A stretch of DNA of 20,726 nucleotides from Rhizophagus sp. LPA8_4_AMF (GCA_021464525.1 JADRCO010001275.1:1-20726), one strand, 5' to 3'; shown: positions 1 to 9,857, numbered from the stretch's first letter. Numbers and translations: made by a program. The notes: generated by a model not told the origin, from the sequence alone.

Positions 1-50
<50 letters not shown>
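1..50. repeat. 50-nt poly(A) homopolymer at window edge
   Basis: The window opens with an unbroken run of A followed by TTTC and the first ATG of the cyclin gene. It could be the tail of a retroposed element, a long A-tract in the gene's 5' flank, or an assembly/gap artefact. A run this long only a few bases before a start codon is odd and limits confidence in the gene's 5' end. Confidence 0.9.
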
Positions 51-54
<4 letters not shown>

Positions 55-55
<1 letters not shown>

Positions 56-1024
56 TGAACTCTTTATTCCAAAAAAAAAATATGAACGACGTTTTTAAAT
101 CTCAATGGAAATTTAACAAAAATCAATATTCCAAATTCACACCATCTCGTTGCGATGGAATTTCTATGGAAGAAGAAAATAAATTGAGGAGTGATGGTAT
201 TCAATTTATTAAAAATATTAGCGTTTGGCTTCGCTTGAAACATCCAACGATTGCAACTGCGACAACCTATTTTCATAGATTTTTTATGCGTTGTAGTTTT
301 AAAGATTATTCACAGTATGATATTGGAGCCGCTGCTACTTTTTTGGCAACAAAAACTACAGAACATTCTCGTATAGTTGATTATGTTGCCGTTGCTTGCG
401 CCCGTGTAATACGACGTGATAATAATTTTTATGATGCTGATGAATTTACAAAGTGGATTAAAATTATCATTAATAAAGAAAAAGTTCTAGCGGAAAAAAT
501 ATGTTTTGATTTCGATGTTGATTTACCACATATTCATGTGGTGGACTTTCTTGAAGATTCATCCGATATTATTATCACTGAAAAGAAAAAAATTATTTTA
601 ATAAGAATGGCAAGCCTAATAATTAGTCAAACTTATAATCATCCGTTTTGTCTTTATTATACTTCAAAAGAGATTGCAAGTTCTGTTCTTTATATATCTC
701 AAAAATATATTGGATTGCCTGTAAATGAAAATCCTTTATTAGGACCAACTTTGTGGGGAATTATGGAAAGTGATGTATATGCTGTTCACAAATGTATCAA
801 TGATATATTTAATACTTATCCTACGCCTCCCAGGTTGAAAAAAGTTGATGTAAGGTTTTAAGAAAATTATTATTGATAATTCCTTCCCAAAAAAAGATTA
901 ATTTTTTTTTTTTAATACTTTTTTATAGAATGGCTTACGTGATGATAATCCTCTAACTAATGTTGTAATTATATTCGATGATGATCATTATGCAACTGCT
1001 ACGCTTAGAGATGAATCTACTTAG
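55..1024 (+). CDS. Transcription-type cyclin (Ctk2 / cyclin K/T-like), two exons
   Basis: Spliced as 55-849 plus 929-1024, this encodes about 296 residues. Residues 18-36 carry QWKF...TPSRCDGI, the hallmark start of C-, K-, T- and L-type cyclins. The first cyclin box follows (about 37-155), with the usual R45, the run TIATATTYFHRFFMR (65-79) and the FLATK motif (96-100). A second, weaker cyclin fold covers about 160-255. Proteins of this family bind and activate CDKs (Ctk1/Cdk9/Cdk12 type) that phosphorylate the RNA polymerase II C-terminal domain in the nucleus; that role is inferred from the family. Unspliced, the frame ends at 861 after only VRF. Splicing at GTAAGG (850) to TTATAG (928) is in phase and adds 31 residues ending at TAG 1022. 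Start is uncertain: Met1 (55) and Met10 (82) both work, and an exon before the window edge cannot be excluded. The product is shorter than most metazoan cyclin T/K, consistent with a fungal member. Confidence 0.85.
850..928 (+). other. Predicted spliceosomal intron in the cyclin gene
   Basis: A 79-nt, phase-0 interval starts GTAAGG and ends in a T-rich tract followed by TTATAG. Removing it joins codon 265 to an open frame of 31 codons. Size and borders match the other introns inferred here (for example 10605-10667 in the kinase relic). Splicing itself is inferred, not observed. Confidence 0.65.
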
Positions 1025-2222
1025 GCGGATGAAAGTCGTAGTGTCGTCTTTTATTAATTTCTTTAATCTAATTAGTAATGTGATTTTTCCTATATGGAAT
1101 GCTTTTATTAAAATTAAGTTGTAAAAATTTATAAAATAGATACCGTAGTAGGACAAACCCACTATATAATATAAATTGGAATGTGCTAAACTGCTAATTT
1201 TATGTGAAAGACATTATTTTCAAATTGTTAAAAAAAAAAGCTAATACAACGAAATTAAATAAATTCGTTATTTTACACCTGTCGTGTTACGAGAAATAAA
1301 ATAATTTCTGATAATCTTTTTTTGAGTGTACACAAGAGATATTGGGCTTTTCGGGGCTGAGACGAAAAAATTTAACCAATTGTTACATGACTAATATTTT
1401 TTTTTACGTGGCTTTGCTTTTATCATTTACATTTATTTATAGGACTTTCCTCTTTTTACAATTGTTAGATTCACTTATCCCCTTTCCTCTTCCTCCCCTT
1501 ATTAAAATATTTTTATTTTTTTTTACTTAAATGATATTTATATAAAATTAAAATAATTTTTTTTTTAAAAATAGAATATTAATTAATATAATATATTGCA
1601 TTATGTCAATTATTCTACATTAAATTATTATATCTATTAAAATTATCTATTGTCTATTAAATTATCTTAATTACACTTTTTCCTTGAAACCCCTCAATGT
1701 ATATTTGTTTGCTTAAAATATCCATTCTCATTAAAAATTTTTCATCTTTATACAAAATAATGCAATGGCTCACCATAACACAAAATTTTATGGCATTTTC
1801 TTTGATGAAATAAAGAGGTTTATAAAATTTAAAAAATTATTAGATAACCAGATGACTAACATATAATTTCACATCTATTTAATCTTGCATCTTTAAGTAC
1901 CAATGAGAATCTCTATTCAAGTAACAGATGTCTATTATTATTTTTTCAAATCCCGCATTTTCCTAATATGTCAATACTAAAAATTCTGTTTACATTTCAG
2001 AATCATTTATCAAGATTTTTATTATATATTAAGCATAAGCATAATTTAAGTGATCATGTTTTTAATGACATTGAAAATATATGGTGAAGGAGAATCAAGT
2101 TTTTATTTGACACAAGAAAACTGGCAAAAGTTTCAGCACATTACATTAAAAAAGATATGGGTAAAAACTACAGTGTAATATTAATTTGATAATAGTTTTC
2201 ATCTTTTTACATGCTGCTATAT
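1025..2222. other. Non-coding AT-rich spacer, no gene recognised
   Basis: This is downstream DNA of the cyclin gene. It holds T-rich tracts (1389-1560) and scattered short A and T runs. A 62-codon frame at 1342-1530 is a low-complexity F/L-rich read-through of a pyrimidine tract and is not called. From about 2040 the sequence starts to resemble the decayed retroelement that follows, but no domain can be assigned there. Confidence 0.6.
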
Positions 2223-2515
2223 TGGTCCAGTGGATATGAGCAAGTTGAGATGAATCTGAATTACCAATTGAAGACTGGCCTTTATAATTCAGTTTGGCAC
2301 TTATCAATTTAAGGTAATGCCATTCAGATTATGCAATATCCTAACAACTTTTCAACAATTAATGGATAAAGCTTTACATGAAGGTGGTTCATGATGTAAT
2401 GTTTTGATTTTGCATCTTAAAGTTGTCAATAAATGAAGTTTGAGAAACAAAAGAACTGAAGATCACAAAAAGCTTTATAAATTTGTGCTAGAAAGCTTTA
2501 GAAGAAGTTTTTATA
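2223..2515 (+). pseudogene. Ty3/gypsy-type reverse transcriptase remnant
   Basis: Two overlapping frames together resemble the core of a gypsy reverse transcriptase. The first (2223-2310) reads WSSGYEQVEM...KTGLYNSVW, matching the family's D-x-x-SGYWQ...KTAF...G. The second (2302-2394) reads YQFKVMPFRLCN...TTFQQLMDKAL, matching the FKVMPFGLxNAPxTFQRLM block. A frameshift separates them. The catalytic YxDD that should follow is not found; TGA and other stops interrupt the sequence, then EDHKKLYKFVLESF recalls the downstream E-HL--V---L segment. No LTRs or primer-binding site were recognised. This is a dead, partial copy. Confidence 0.75.
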
Positions 2516-2695
2516 CTATTCTTCAAAATTATAGTAGATTGCAAACAAAAGAAATTTATGAGAAGTTCAAATGCAAGAAGTTGTAATTCAATCAGTAGTG
2601 CTGTATCATAAGAGGGTATGGAAACATTTTCTGAAGACTTCATAACAAATCAAAATTCAATATGACTAAGTCCAGCAAGCAGGGCAGAGAACCAT

Positions 2696-2908
2696 TTGAC
2701 AATGAAGAACAAAAAAAAGTGGAAGAAAGTGATCAAGGATAAATTAAAACAATTGTCACTCATCTGGTTAAAAGAGAAGGGAGAATATAATAAATTACAG
2801 ATTATGCCTATGAGCATGTTGTTGGAGGAAACTGATCAAATTGAAGATATTGAATTGGAAGTGATTTGTCAATATGAGAGAAGAGATGTTTTAGAAAAAT
2901 GCATATAA
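2696..2908 (+). pseudogene. Open stretch inside the decayed retroelement region, function unknown
   Basis: A 70-codon K/E-rich frame (residues about 1-20 very lysine-rich, then ...EETDQIEDIELEVICQYERRD) lies between the reverse-transcriptase and integrase remnants. I recognise no domain. Its position suggests decayed polyprotein or nested-element sequence. It may be open by chance, because A-rich DNA has few TGA/TAG codons in this frame. Confidence 0.2.
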
Positions 2909-3126
2909 GATATTTGACAATTTGCTAATATTATTTATCAAAAACCTGCCTATTTACAAGGAACTCCAGAGGCAATATTAAGGGGATTGTTACGAATGTA
3001 TAATATCCCAGGTACAATACAAATTAAGCTAAATTTTTTTTGCAGTCTTCATACATAGTATCCAGATCGTTTAAATCAAATTTATGGGTATGGTACTATA
3101 TATAGGAGGTAAATATATGCATGTTT

Positions 3127-3189
3127 TTGAATTCAACATATGAGATTGTTTTTGGCATGCACCCACATTGTAAATGCTTTTGCAAATGA
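3127..3189 (+). pseudogene. Retroelement integrase tail remnant
   Basis: The frame reads LNSTYEIVFGMHPH before a stop. It resembles the S-T-x-(Y/F)-x-(L/I)-V-(F/Y)-G-x-x-P block near the end of the gypsy-type integrase core. The preceding 60 nt contain YPDRLNQ in another frame, recalling the hPxxW/L segment before that block. The reverse transcriptase is only about 0.6 kb upstream, so RNase H and most of the integrase have been deleted. Confidence 0.5.
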
Positions 3190-4162
3190 TGAAGATTTGA
3201 CTGAATTTGTTCAAATTAATCAGAACAATAATATTGTATCAATATATATGTGTAATACTATATTTCAACCTTGAATTATGACCAAAAAATCAACAGATAT
3301 GTTTTTCCTTGCAAAATCTTACACCAAAATATGAAGCTTATTTCAAAACTTGATATGATAATTTCAAATCAAAAATCTCTCAAAAATCGCTTTTCTCTTA
3401 TAAAGGAATAATCAAAAGATGTAATCCAGAAAATTTCACCTAAATATCCTATATCCTATATTCCTAAATTACCCCAAATTAAAATAATAATAATAAGCAC
3501 TTTATTTTTCTTCCTATCAAATTTTAATCATTACCATGTATACACTGATATAATAATAATAAATCATTGTATGAAAATATACTGATTATGGCAGATAGGT
3601 TGAAATATGGGACTGCCATAAAGTTCACAATAGAGGCCCAAAAGTTTTATGACTACCTTTTACTCTTCCAAGTAAGGACAAGTTACTTTTGATAGAAGTA
3701 CATCAATATATAAACCTTTTGATAGAGGAGTAATAAGCTTTTATTCCATTTGATCATGTCAAATTTTTATGCATATTTTAGAATAAGAACTATAGATATT
3801 ATCAAAGCATTGTAGTATTAATAGTACATGTAATGTACTTTATATAATCTAGAAGTATTTTAAACTCTCCCTTACATATTCATATTATAAGTTTATGTAT
3901 AACTATCTTGCCAAAATTTGATATTTTACAAGCTAATTTCTTTCAAGATTAAATATATAAAAATATATCTAAAAATTTCTTATATAATATATTTAGTTGT
4001 TCATTAAGACTCTATTTTTATTTTACATGATCTAATTATAGAAGAAACTAGACCAATAACTTTACAAGAAGCTCCTACTCAGCAGCTCTTAAATTAAATT
4101 TTTCAAAGAAACTACCAGAAAGAAGAAATAATTCACAGCTTTAATAGATATAAACAGTTTAA
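3190..4162. other. Decayed AT-rich DNA, no gene recognised
   Basis: Short frames with many stops on both strands, with no recognisable domain. Some stretches (3260-3470, 3590-3740) have a coding-like texture and are probably old element sequence, but cannot be assigned. Confidence 0.5.
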
Positions 4163-4201
4163 AAATAGTTTATTATCAACATCGTTGATAAAAAACTATT
4201 T
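4163..4201. repeat. Long near-perfect hairpin (18-bp stem, 3-nt loop)
   Basis: The left arm AAATAGTTTATTATCAAC pairs with the right arm GTTGATAAAAAACTATTT across loop ATC, with a single A-A mismatch. It could be the folded core of a small inverted-repeat element or an element end. No target duplication was identified around it. Confidence 0.75.
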
Positions 4202-4365
4202 AGTACTTTTTATTGAGAAAAGCACACAAATCTCCTAATCTAACAAATTATAAAACTATAATTACAATATGAGTGACTTTATTGAAGAAAGTGGGTAACT
4301 TATTGGTATTCCTATTATAAATGAATTTTGGTGCAAAAGTTTAAATTTTAAGAGAAGCAAATAGT

Positions 4366-4512
4366 GCATCTAGGAATGTTAAACTGGTCAAGAACTTTTT
4401 GCATTTGCTAAAATATAAGGATGGAAGGTTTGCCTATCATTCTCATTGGTGTTACTTTGCACTAAATTCACAGACGCAATGGAGAGAGCTTCAGAAGGGA
4501 AAGTGTATGTAA
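4366..4512 (+). pseudogene. Helitron N-terminal (Rep/Helitron-like-N) domain fragment
   Basis: A 48-codon frame contains LLKYKDGRFAYHSHWCYFALNSQ followed by QWRELQKGK. This matches the fungal Helitron motif YxDGRFAxHPxFRYFALNxxMRWxALxxG. Just before its stop, a +1 shift would continue as GKVYVKQS, which also fits the family. The fragment would belong to the region N-terminal to the HUH replication initiator. The helicase domain is not found in the window, so this cannot be autonomous. It lies about 3.5 kb upstream of a candidate Helitron 3' end on the same strand. Confidence 0.7.
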
Positions 4513-4953
4513 AGCAGAGTTTAAATATATGATAACTCAAAAATTACAAGTAACTTTATATAAAATCAAATTCAAGTTTTATATGTATTCTTTAGGACCT
4601 GATTAATTAATAAGCTAGGGCTGCTAAATCTGCTATATAATATAACATTTCCACAAAGATAAGTGTCAACTTGCTTGATTTTTTAAGAGATGAAGAAAAT
4701 ATTTCACTTTATTATTATGGATAGGAAAAGAATTTTACAAACATACTTGCAAGAAATGCTCTCTCAAAACTACTTTAAAGAACCTAATATACACAGTTTC
4801 CTAAAATGGACAATCTTCATAAATCTCTCCATTTAAATAGTATTGACTTGAACCAAGTTGTTGATAAAGATAAATTTATTGGTTATGTATCTTATGAAAA
4901 ATATAAAAAAGACATCAATGTTCTCAAGCAAGAACTTTAAAAAAATACTCCTT

Positions 4954-4975
4954 AAAAAAAAAAAAAAAAAAAAAA
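4954..4975 (+). repeat. 22-nt poly(A) tract
   Basis: A pure A run inside decayed element DNA. It inflates a lysine-rich chance frame (4858-5061) and could be an old retroposition tail, but no flanking duplication was seen. Confidence 0.85.
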
Positions 4976-5057
4976 GTAATAAAAATCAGATTTTCACATC
5001 TGTTTCATGCTGTATTTGCTTAAATTTTTTACAAATAATAAAAAGCCACTTTTTTAT

Positions 5058-5240
5058 ATGATTCCACTGGATAAGTGGGTACCAGATGAACTGCACATTT
5101 TGCTTCGTATTTGGGATCATCTCTAAAGTTTAGTTTTAATGGAATTTAACCAATTTAACCAATTTAATAATATATGTTGGCAAGAAATTGTTCAAGAAAT
5201 GGATAGGATTGGTGTCAACTTAAAGAGAAGACATGGTTAA
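5058..5240 (+). pseudogene. Decayed ORF of a probable element-associated family (WVPDELHILLR motif)
   Basis: One frame runs through a single internal TAA (5124-5126). It reads IPLDKWVPDELHILLRIWDHL, then SLVLMEF, a short NQF duplication, and WQEIVQEMDRIGVNL before TAA at 5238. The D-x-W-V-x-DELH-x-LLR pattern followed by EMxRIGV looks like a protein family I associate with repeat-derived genes in arbuscular mycorrhizal fungi; that association is from memory and the biochemical role is unknown. A 9-bp unit repeated near 5140-5165 (TTTAACCAA) suggests replication slippage within the relic. Another frame upstream (about 4680-4930: DEENISLYYYG, later DKFIGYVSYEKYKKD) may belong to the same decayed gene. 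Confidence 0.5.
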
Positions 5241-6410
5241 CTTTTGGTATAGTTGCACCTGTTGAAGTGAATAATAAATGTCTAATTTGTACAACAAAAG
5301 TTATACTACAAACTACTTAAACTTTAAGATTCCTGAAGAAAAAAAAGAGTTTATGAATATTTAAGAAGGTAGTAGCTATTATTGGCAATACCTAATTTTG
5401 CACCAATTGAAACTCTTCCAGAAAATATATATAGCTATAAGCCTACAATAATATTAAAGATTTATTTTCAATAAATTAATATTTAAAACTTCTGCTTATA
5501 TAAACTACTTTTATTTAGAAATGAAATAGTTTGCATCAAGACATTAAAAATTTTAACAGATTGACATCATGTTATATAATATGTAAAAAGAAAAGTTGCA
5601 TAAAGATAAAGATAGTTATATTCATAAGTATAAGCATATTTTATAACAAAAGTTAAAGTATTACCCAATGGAGATAAATTATTAAAAGTTATAAGTGATT
5701 CATTGGGTAAATAATAAGAATTTATTTTAAAATAATATTAGATGAAATAATTTACAACTTTCAGTAATTATAAAAGTAGAATGTTACTATACTAAGAAAA
5801 GACTATAAAGTTTCTTGATTTGAAATTTGTTTATGGTCCATTGTTTGTAGAATGTAAACAATAAGAAGCTTGAATTTTCATTAATTTTAAATAATTTTGT
5901 TATAAGAATTGCAAGAATACAATATGATAGGAAAAATCAAACCCAAGAAAATTTAGATTCAATTGAAGAATCTTTTTACCTTATTAATAGTTCTGTAACT
6001 TGTTTGCTATTCATCCAATAACAAACATATCTTTCAATTGAGAAAGAAGTCAATGATGAGGCTGGAAAAGAAAATATTCTGCCATTATAAATACAGATTA
6101 GATGATATTTTTACAGCAGGTAATAGAATAGAACAAGGCAAATTAGTTTCTTCTTAATTTATTTTATGATTCACTACCCTTTGATAATTCAATTCTAAAA
6201 TGATTTTGATATTATAAAAGAAAATACTATAAAAATGTTAGTTACTCATTTAGTAAATTGAGACAGAAATAAGAAGAAGAAGAAAGAAGCTTAAAAATTC
6301 CATCATTCTTCTATTTTTCAAAAGAAAAACAATTATTTTTCACTGGTCCCTTACATTGGTTATTGTTACATAAATGAGAAGATGGTGATCTAATATTTCC
6401 ACAAATTAAT
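5241..6410. other. Decayed AT-rich DNA with one short inverted repeat
   Basis: No gene recognised. Frames are broken everywhere; a few coding-like strings (5935-6010, 6250-6330) are probably old element sequence. A perfect 10-bp inverted repeat (TTACCCAATG at 5661-5670, CATTGGGTAA at 5701-5710) with a 30-nt spacer is the only structured site noticed. Confidence 0.5.
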
Positions 6411-6600
6411 ATTTGAATAAAGTTAAAACCTGGAAATATTTTAGCATTTAGCTCAAATTTATTAGTACATAGAAAGCTTCCATATACTAACATTAGATAT
6501 AATTCATTTGAATAAAGTTAAAACCTGGAAATATTTTAGAATTTAGCTCAAATTTATTAGTACATGGAAAGCTTCCATATACTAACATTAGATATAATTC
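6411..6600. repeat. 95-bp tandem duplication, two copies
   Basis: Copy 1 is 6411-6505 and copy 2 is 6506-6600, directly abutting. By eye they differ at two positions (AGCATTT versus AGAATTT, and ACATAGAAAG versus ACATGGAAAG). The low divergence means the duplication is recent relative to the decayed sequence around it. Confidence 0.95.
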
Positions 6601-6689
6601 ATTAATATTTTACTCATAATAATTTATTTCCAAAAACCTTTTAATATATATAGTTATGCTTTAACCTTTAACTTTAAATAAAAAGAATA

Positions 6690-6863
6690 GAAAGGCATGT
6701 TTATGGTGTAGATAAAAATAAAGCTGAAAACCAAAGTGGTGCAAGTAGTTCAAAACCAATTTATTATGAATAGAACATTTATTGTAGTTTTTGTGATGTA
6801 GCATTATGTATTAATAATTTAAGAAATTGTTTTTGTGATTTTCATTTAGAAGAAAATGAGTAA
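6690..6863 (+). pseudogene. piggyBac-like transposase C-terminal cysteine-rich domain remnant
   Basis: The end of a frame reads CSFCDVALCINNLRNCFCDFH then LEENE and TAA at 6861. Upstream in the same frame lies DKNKAENQSGASSSKPIYYE with one TAG (6771-6773). In the adjacent frame just before it is KACLWC. Combined, the cysteine spacing C-x2-C ... C-x2-C-x4-C-x6-CF-x3-H is typical of the C-terminal zinc-binding domain of piggyBac transposases. A 1-nt frameshift and a stop break it. The catalytic DDD core upstream was not recognised with confidence. Confidence 0.5.
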
Positions 6864-6959
6864 ATTTTTATAATTTGTATTTTATTTTGTAAAATAATAA
6901 TTTATCTTTAATTTTAATAATAAATATTTATTTTCATAAAAAAAAAAAATAAAAAATAA

Positions 6960-8012
6960 ATGCAATAAATTTTGGGATATATTTTAAGAAAAATTAAAAA
7001 AAAAATATCAGAAGATAATTAGTGAAATTTGCCATTTTTAAAAAGTTAAAAATTAGCAAAATTTCTGGCAAATTTGCCAAGAATTTTAAATTTTTATTTT
7101 ATATATAAATTTCAAAATTAGCATTCTAAATATTGCTTTTATGAATAAGTAAAGTTGTAGAAGAGGTCAAAATACATTTACTAGAAAATATTCATAAAAA
7201 CTGACATCATATATAGGGAGTAAGCTCAGGTTAAATTTAAAAAATCAATAATATTTGCATATTATTAATAATACAATTAATTAAAATTAATTTTAACCTA
7301 TTAAAAAATAATTTTTATCTAAAAATAATATGTTTATAATAAATATCATGATGCTTTTTAAGTAAAAATAAAAAATAATTGGACGTTAATTAGCATATTT
7401 TAAAAGTTAAAGATCGGCAAAATTTCTGGCAGAAATTTTAAATTTTCGAAGTGATGGTTTATATATATATAAGTCAATATCGGTATTCTGAACACTTTTA
7501 TGCATAAGCAAAGTTGTAGAGGGGATCAAAATACATCTACTAGAAATGTTTCATTGAAATTAAGCTAATATATAAGGAGCATGCTCAGGTTAAATTTAGA
7601 AAAAATCAAATTTACATGTCATTAATAATGCAATTAATTTAAATAAAAATTAGCCAATTAAAATATATTTTTATTTAAAAATAATAATTTTACAATAAAT
7701 TTCATAATGGTTTTTAAGTAAAAATGAAAAATATCGGATGTTAATTAGTAAAATTTACCATTTTTTAATAGTTAAAGATTGGCAAAATTTCTGGCAAATT
7801 TTCCAGAAATTTTAAATTTTCGAAGTGATAGTTTTTATATATAATAGTCAAAATCGGTATTCTGAATTTTATTTTCATGTATAAGCAAATTTGTAGAGGG
7901 GATTGAAATACACCTACTAGAAAATGTTCATTGAAATTGAGCTAATATATAAGGAGCACGCTCAGGTTAAATTTAAAAAAAATCAAATTTTACACATTAT
8001 TAATAATGCAAC
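6960..8012. repeat. Three tandem diverged copies of a unit of about 360 bp
   Basis: Anchoring on the shared AATTAG..TTAAAGATYGGC block gives 7017, 7388 and 7743 as equivalent points, so spacings are 371 and 355 nt. Each unit carries AAAATTTCTGGC with an inverted partner, then GTTGTAGAGGGGAT-like, then TATATAAGGAGC..GCTCAGGTTAAATTTA. Copies 2 and 3 resemble each other more than copy 1. The inverted pair forms a hairpin in copy 3 (AAAATTTCTGG / CCAGAAATTTT, near 7784-7813), and copy 1 has the palindrome GGCAAATTTGCC. The third copy stops at about 8012, just before a candidate Helitron end. No coding frame spans the unit. Confidence 0.85.
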
Positions 8013-8029
8013 TATATTGGGTTGATGTG

Positions 8030-8060
8030 CGGCGACTTCGTCGCTGCCAGTTATTTCTAA
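8030..8060 (+). mobile_element. Candidate Helitron 3' terminus (hairpin + CTAA)
   Basis: A GC-rich hairpin (GCGGCGAC, loop TTC, GTCGCTGC; one mismatch in eight pairs) occupies 8030-8048 in otherwise very AT-rich DNA. Eight bases later comes CTAA (8057-8060), followed by T. Helitrons end in CTRR next to T with a short hairpin about 10 nt inside, so order and spacing fit. The Helitron-type protein fragment at 4366-4512 is on the same strand upstream, and tandem repeats just inside the end are also common in Helitrons. The 5' TC end was not located. Confidence 0.5.
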
Positions 8061-9128
8061 TTGAATAATAATTTGGGACATGACTAACAATTAGGGTTAG
8101 ATTCTATAAAATCATTTATTACATTACCATATGTTTTTAAAATCAAGATAATTTATATGATTAGACAATAATTATGTTTTAGGAAAGGTCTAAATAAAAG
8201 ATAAATTTAAATGATAATTATTCCCGATTTTCATAAATAAATTTAAATAATAATAATTATCAACTGTTCATGATTTATAAATAGATATAAATAATATATA
8301 TTTATTATTAATTATTCCCGATTTTATTAAATAGATTTAAATATTTAAATAATAAATCATAAATTATTGCCAATTTTATAAAATACAACTTTATTAAAAT
8401 CTAAATAATGAGAAATTTCAAATAATGACTATTATTTATTAATTTTAACTTAAATTCAAATAAGAAATTTCAAATTAATATTTATTTAATTATTAATAAA
8501 ATAACCAAAAAAAGCCCCAACCTTCTATTGATTTGCCCATAGCATGCCGATCTGCAGTATCCAAGTCAATTTCACCTAACTTAAAAAGAAATTTAATAAT
8601 TTAAATGATTAATAATCAAAATAAAAGCAAAAAACCAATTTGCCGTAGCAAGCTGCCAATCCGATCTTTAGATTAATTATTTATATTGTGTTGATCGGCA
8701 ACTACCGATTTACTAATACAATAAATTTTTATATTTTAATAATTATTTTTTTAGTATTTATTTAATAATATAAATTTTATAACTATAAAAAAAAAAGAAC
8801 CTGTGCGTCCCTACAATTAGCATTAAATTATATCATTTGTTAGTATTTATTAATTCAAGTGCATGTGGTTATGTCGTGTAACAAGACGCCTTAAAAACCA
8901 ACGTATTATAAAAGCGTCATTGCCATATTTCGGGGCTTTTGAAAACGTGCATTGAAAAAAAAGTCCATAATTTAATAATAAATCATATCGGCCGATTTGG
9001 GAAATTGGGCTTTAATTATTTACCCCAAAAATCACAAAAATATGATCTAGTCAATTAAAAAGCACCCCATAATAACTGAAAAGTACCCCATGATAAACTT
9101 TTTTGCCTAATTTTATTATACAAGACAA
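8061..9128. other. AT-rich DNA without a recognised gene
   Basis: Contains a diverged duplication of about 100 nt (ATTATTCCCGATTTT near 8216 and again near 8314) and several short GC-richer islets (near 8520-8570, 8640-8710, 8870-9010). The last include CGGCCGATTTGGG-like strings. These look like old repeat pieces, but no element boundaries are visible. Confidence 0.5.
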
Positions 9129-9251
9129 CGTCTAACCCATTGTCCCACTATGTAGATCACGTCAAACCCATTGTCCCACTATATAGATCACGCCTAACCC
9201 ATTGTCCCACTATTTAAATCATGTCAAACCAACTGTCCTACCCTAAAATCA
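9129..9251. repeat. 31-bp minisatellite, four copies
   Basis: Copies are 9129-9159, 9160-9190, 9191-9221 and 9222-9251 (the last 30 nt). The core AACCCATTGTCCCACTAT is kept in the first three and degraded in the fourth. The repeats have no spacers and are not palindromic. Confidence 0.93.
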
Positions 9252-9857
9252 GCCGGGTTTAAAATAAACTTTAATCATTTAGTTTACTGGCTGCTATAGA
9301 AGTCAATTATTATGTACCACATGACGGTATTTAATTGATCTACCTCAAAATTTTAGGGGCTTCCTCTATTGGCCGATATGTAATTATATTAATAAAAAAT
9401 GTGCACAATTTAATAATTTTTACATTTTATAAAATACGTAAATATTTATTTTATTTAATAAGTATTCGTAAAAAAAGTTCTAATTTAATAATTAATTTTA
9501 AATGATAATAATATAAATCATACAATTATTTTTTATTTAATAAATATTCATAAAAAAACGTTCATAGTTTAACAATTAATAAAAATATATATATAATTTT
9601 AATAATTATTAATTAATGATATAAAACACGCAATTATTTATTTTATTTAATAAATGTTCATAAAAAAACGTCTTTAATTAACAGAAAACACGCAAATATT
9701 AATAATTATTCATAAAATATTCCTAATTTTAATGATTTAATTAGTGATAGTAATACAATATCGGCCTATTATTTATTTTTAATTAGCAACAAATATTTAT
9801 AAAAAAAAAAAAAATCTTTTTTTATAGCAATTCATATCACCTCAACGATCGGTCATT
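9252..9857. other. AT-rich DNA with irregular repeats, no gene
   Basis: A motif TTATTTAATAARTRTTCRTAAAAAAA recurs about 9451, 9533 and 9643 at uneven spacing (82 and 110 nt), indicating a degenerate repeat family. No coding frame is supported. Confidence 0.5.

Noticed and set aside
64-276. Minus-strand 70-codon frame
   Set aside because: Antisense shadow of the cyclin gene.
953-1162. Minus-strand 69-codon frame over the cyclin's last exon and 3' flank
   Set aside because: Low-complexity I/L/K-rich, no domain, and antisense to the inferred spliced exon.
1342-1530. Plus frame rich in F, L and P
   Set aside because: Translation of a pyrimidine tract; no homologous feel, splice context or conserved motif.
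4858-5061. 67-codon lysine-rich frame
   Set aside because: Created by the 22-nt poly(A) tract; the believable coding signal nearby is in another frame (from 5058).
6311-6493. Minus-strand 60-codon frame
   Set aside because: Overlaps the tandem duplication and decayed plus-strand element DNA; no motif.
9129-9251. CRISPR array
   Set aside because: The 31-bp units abut without spacers, are not palindromic, and the context is eukaryotic.
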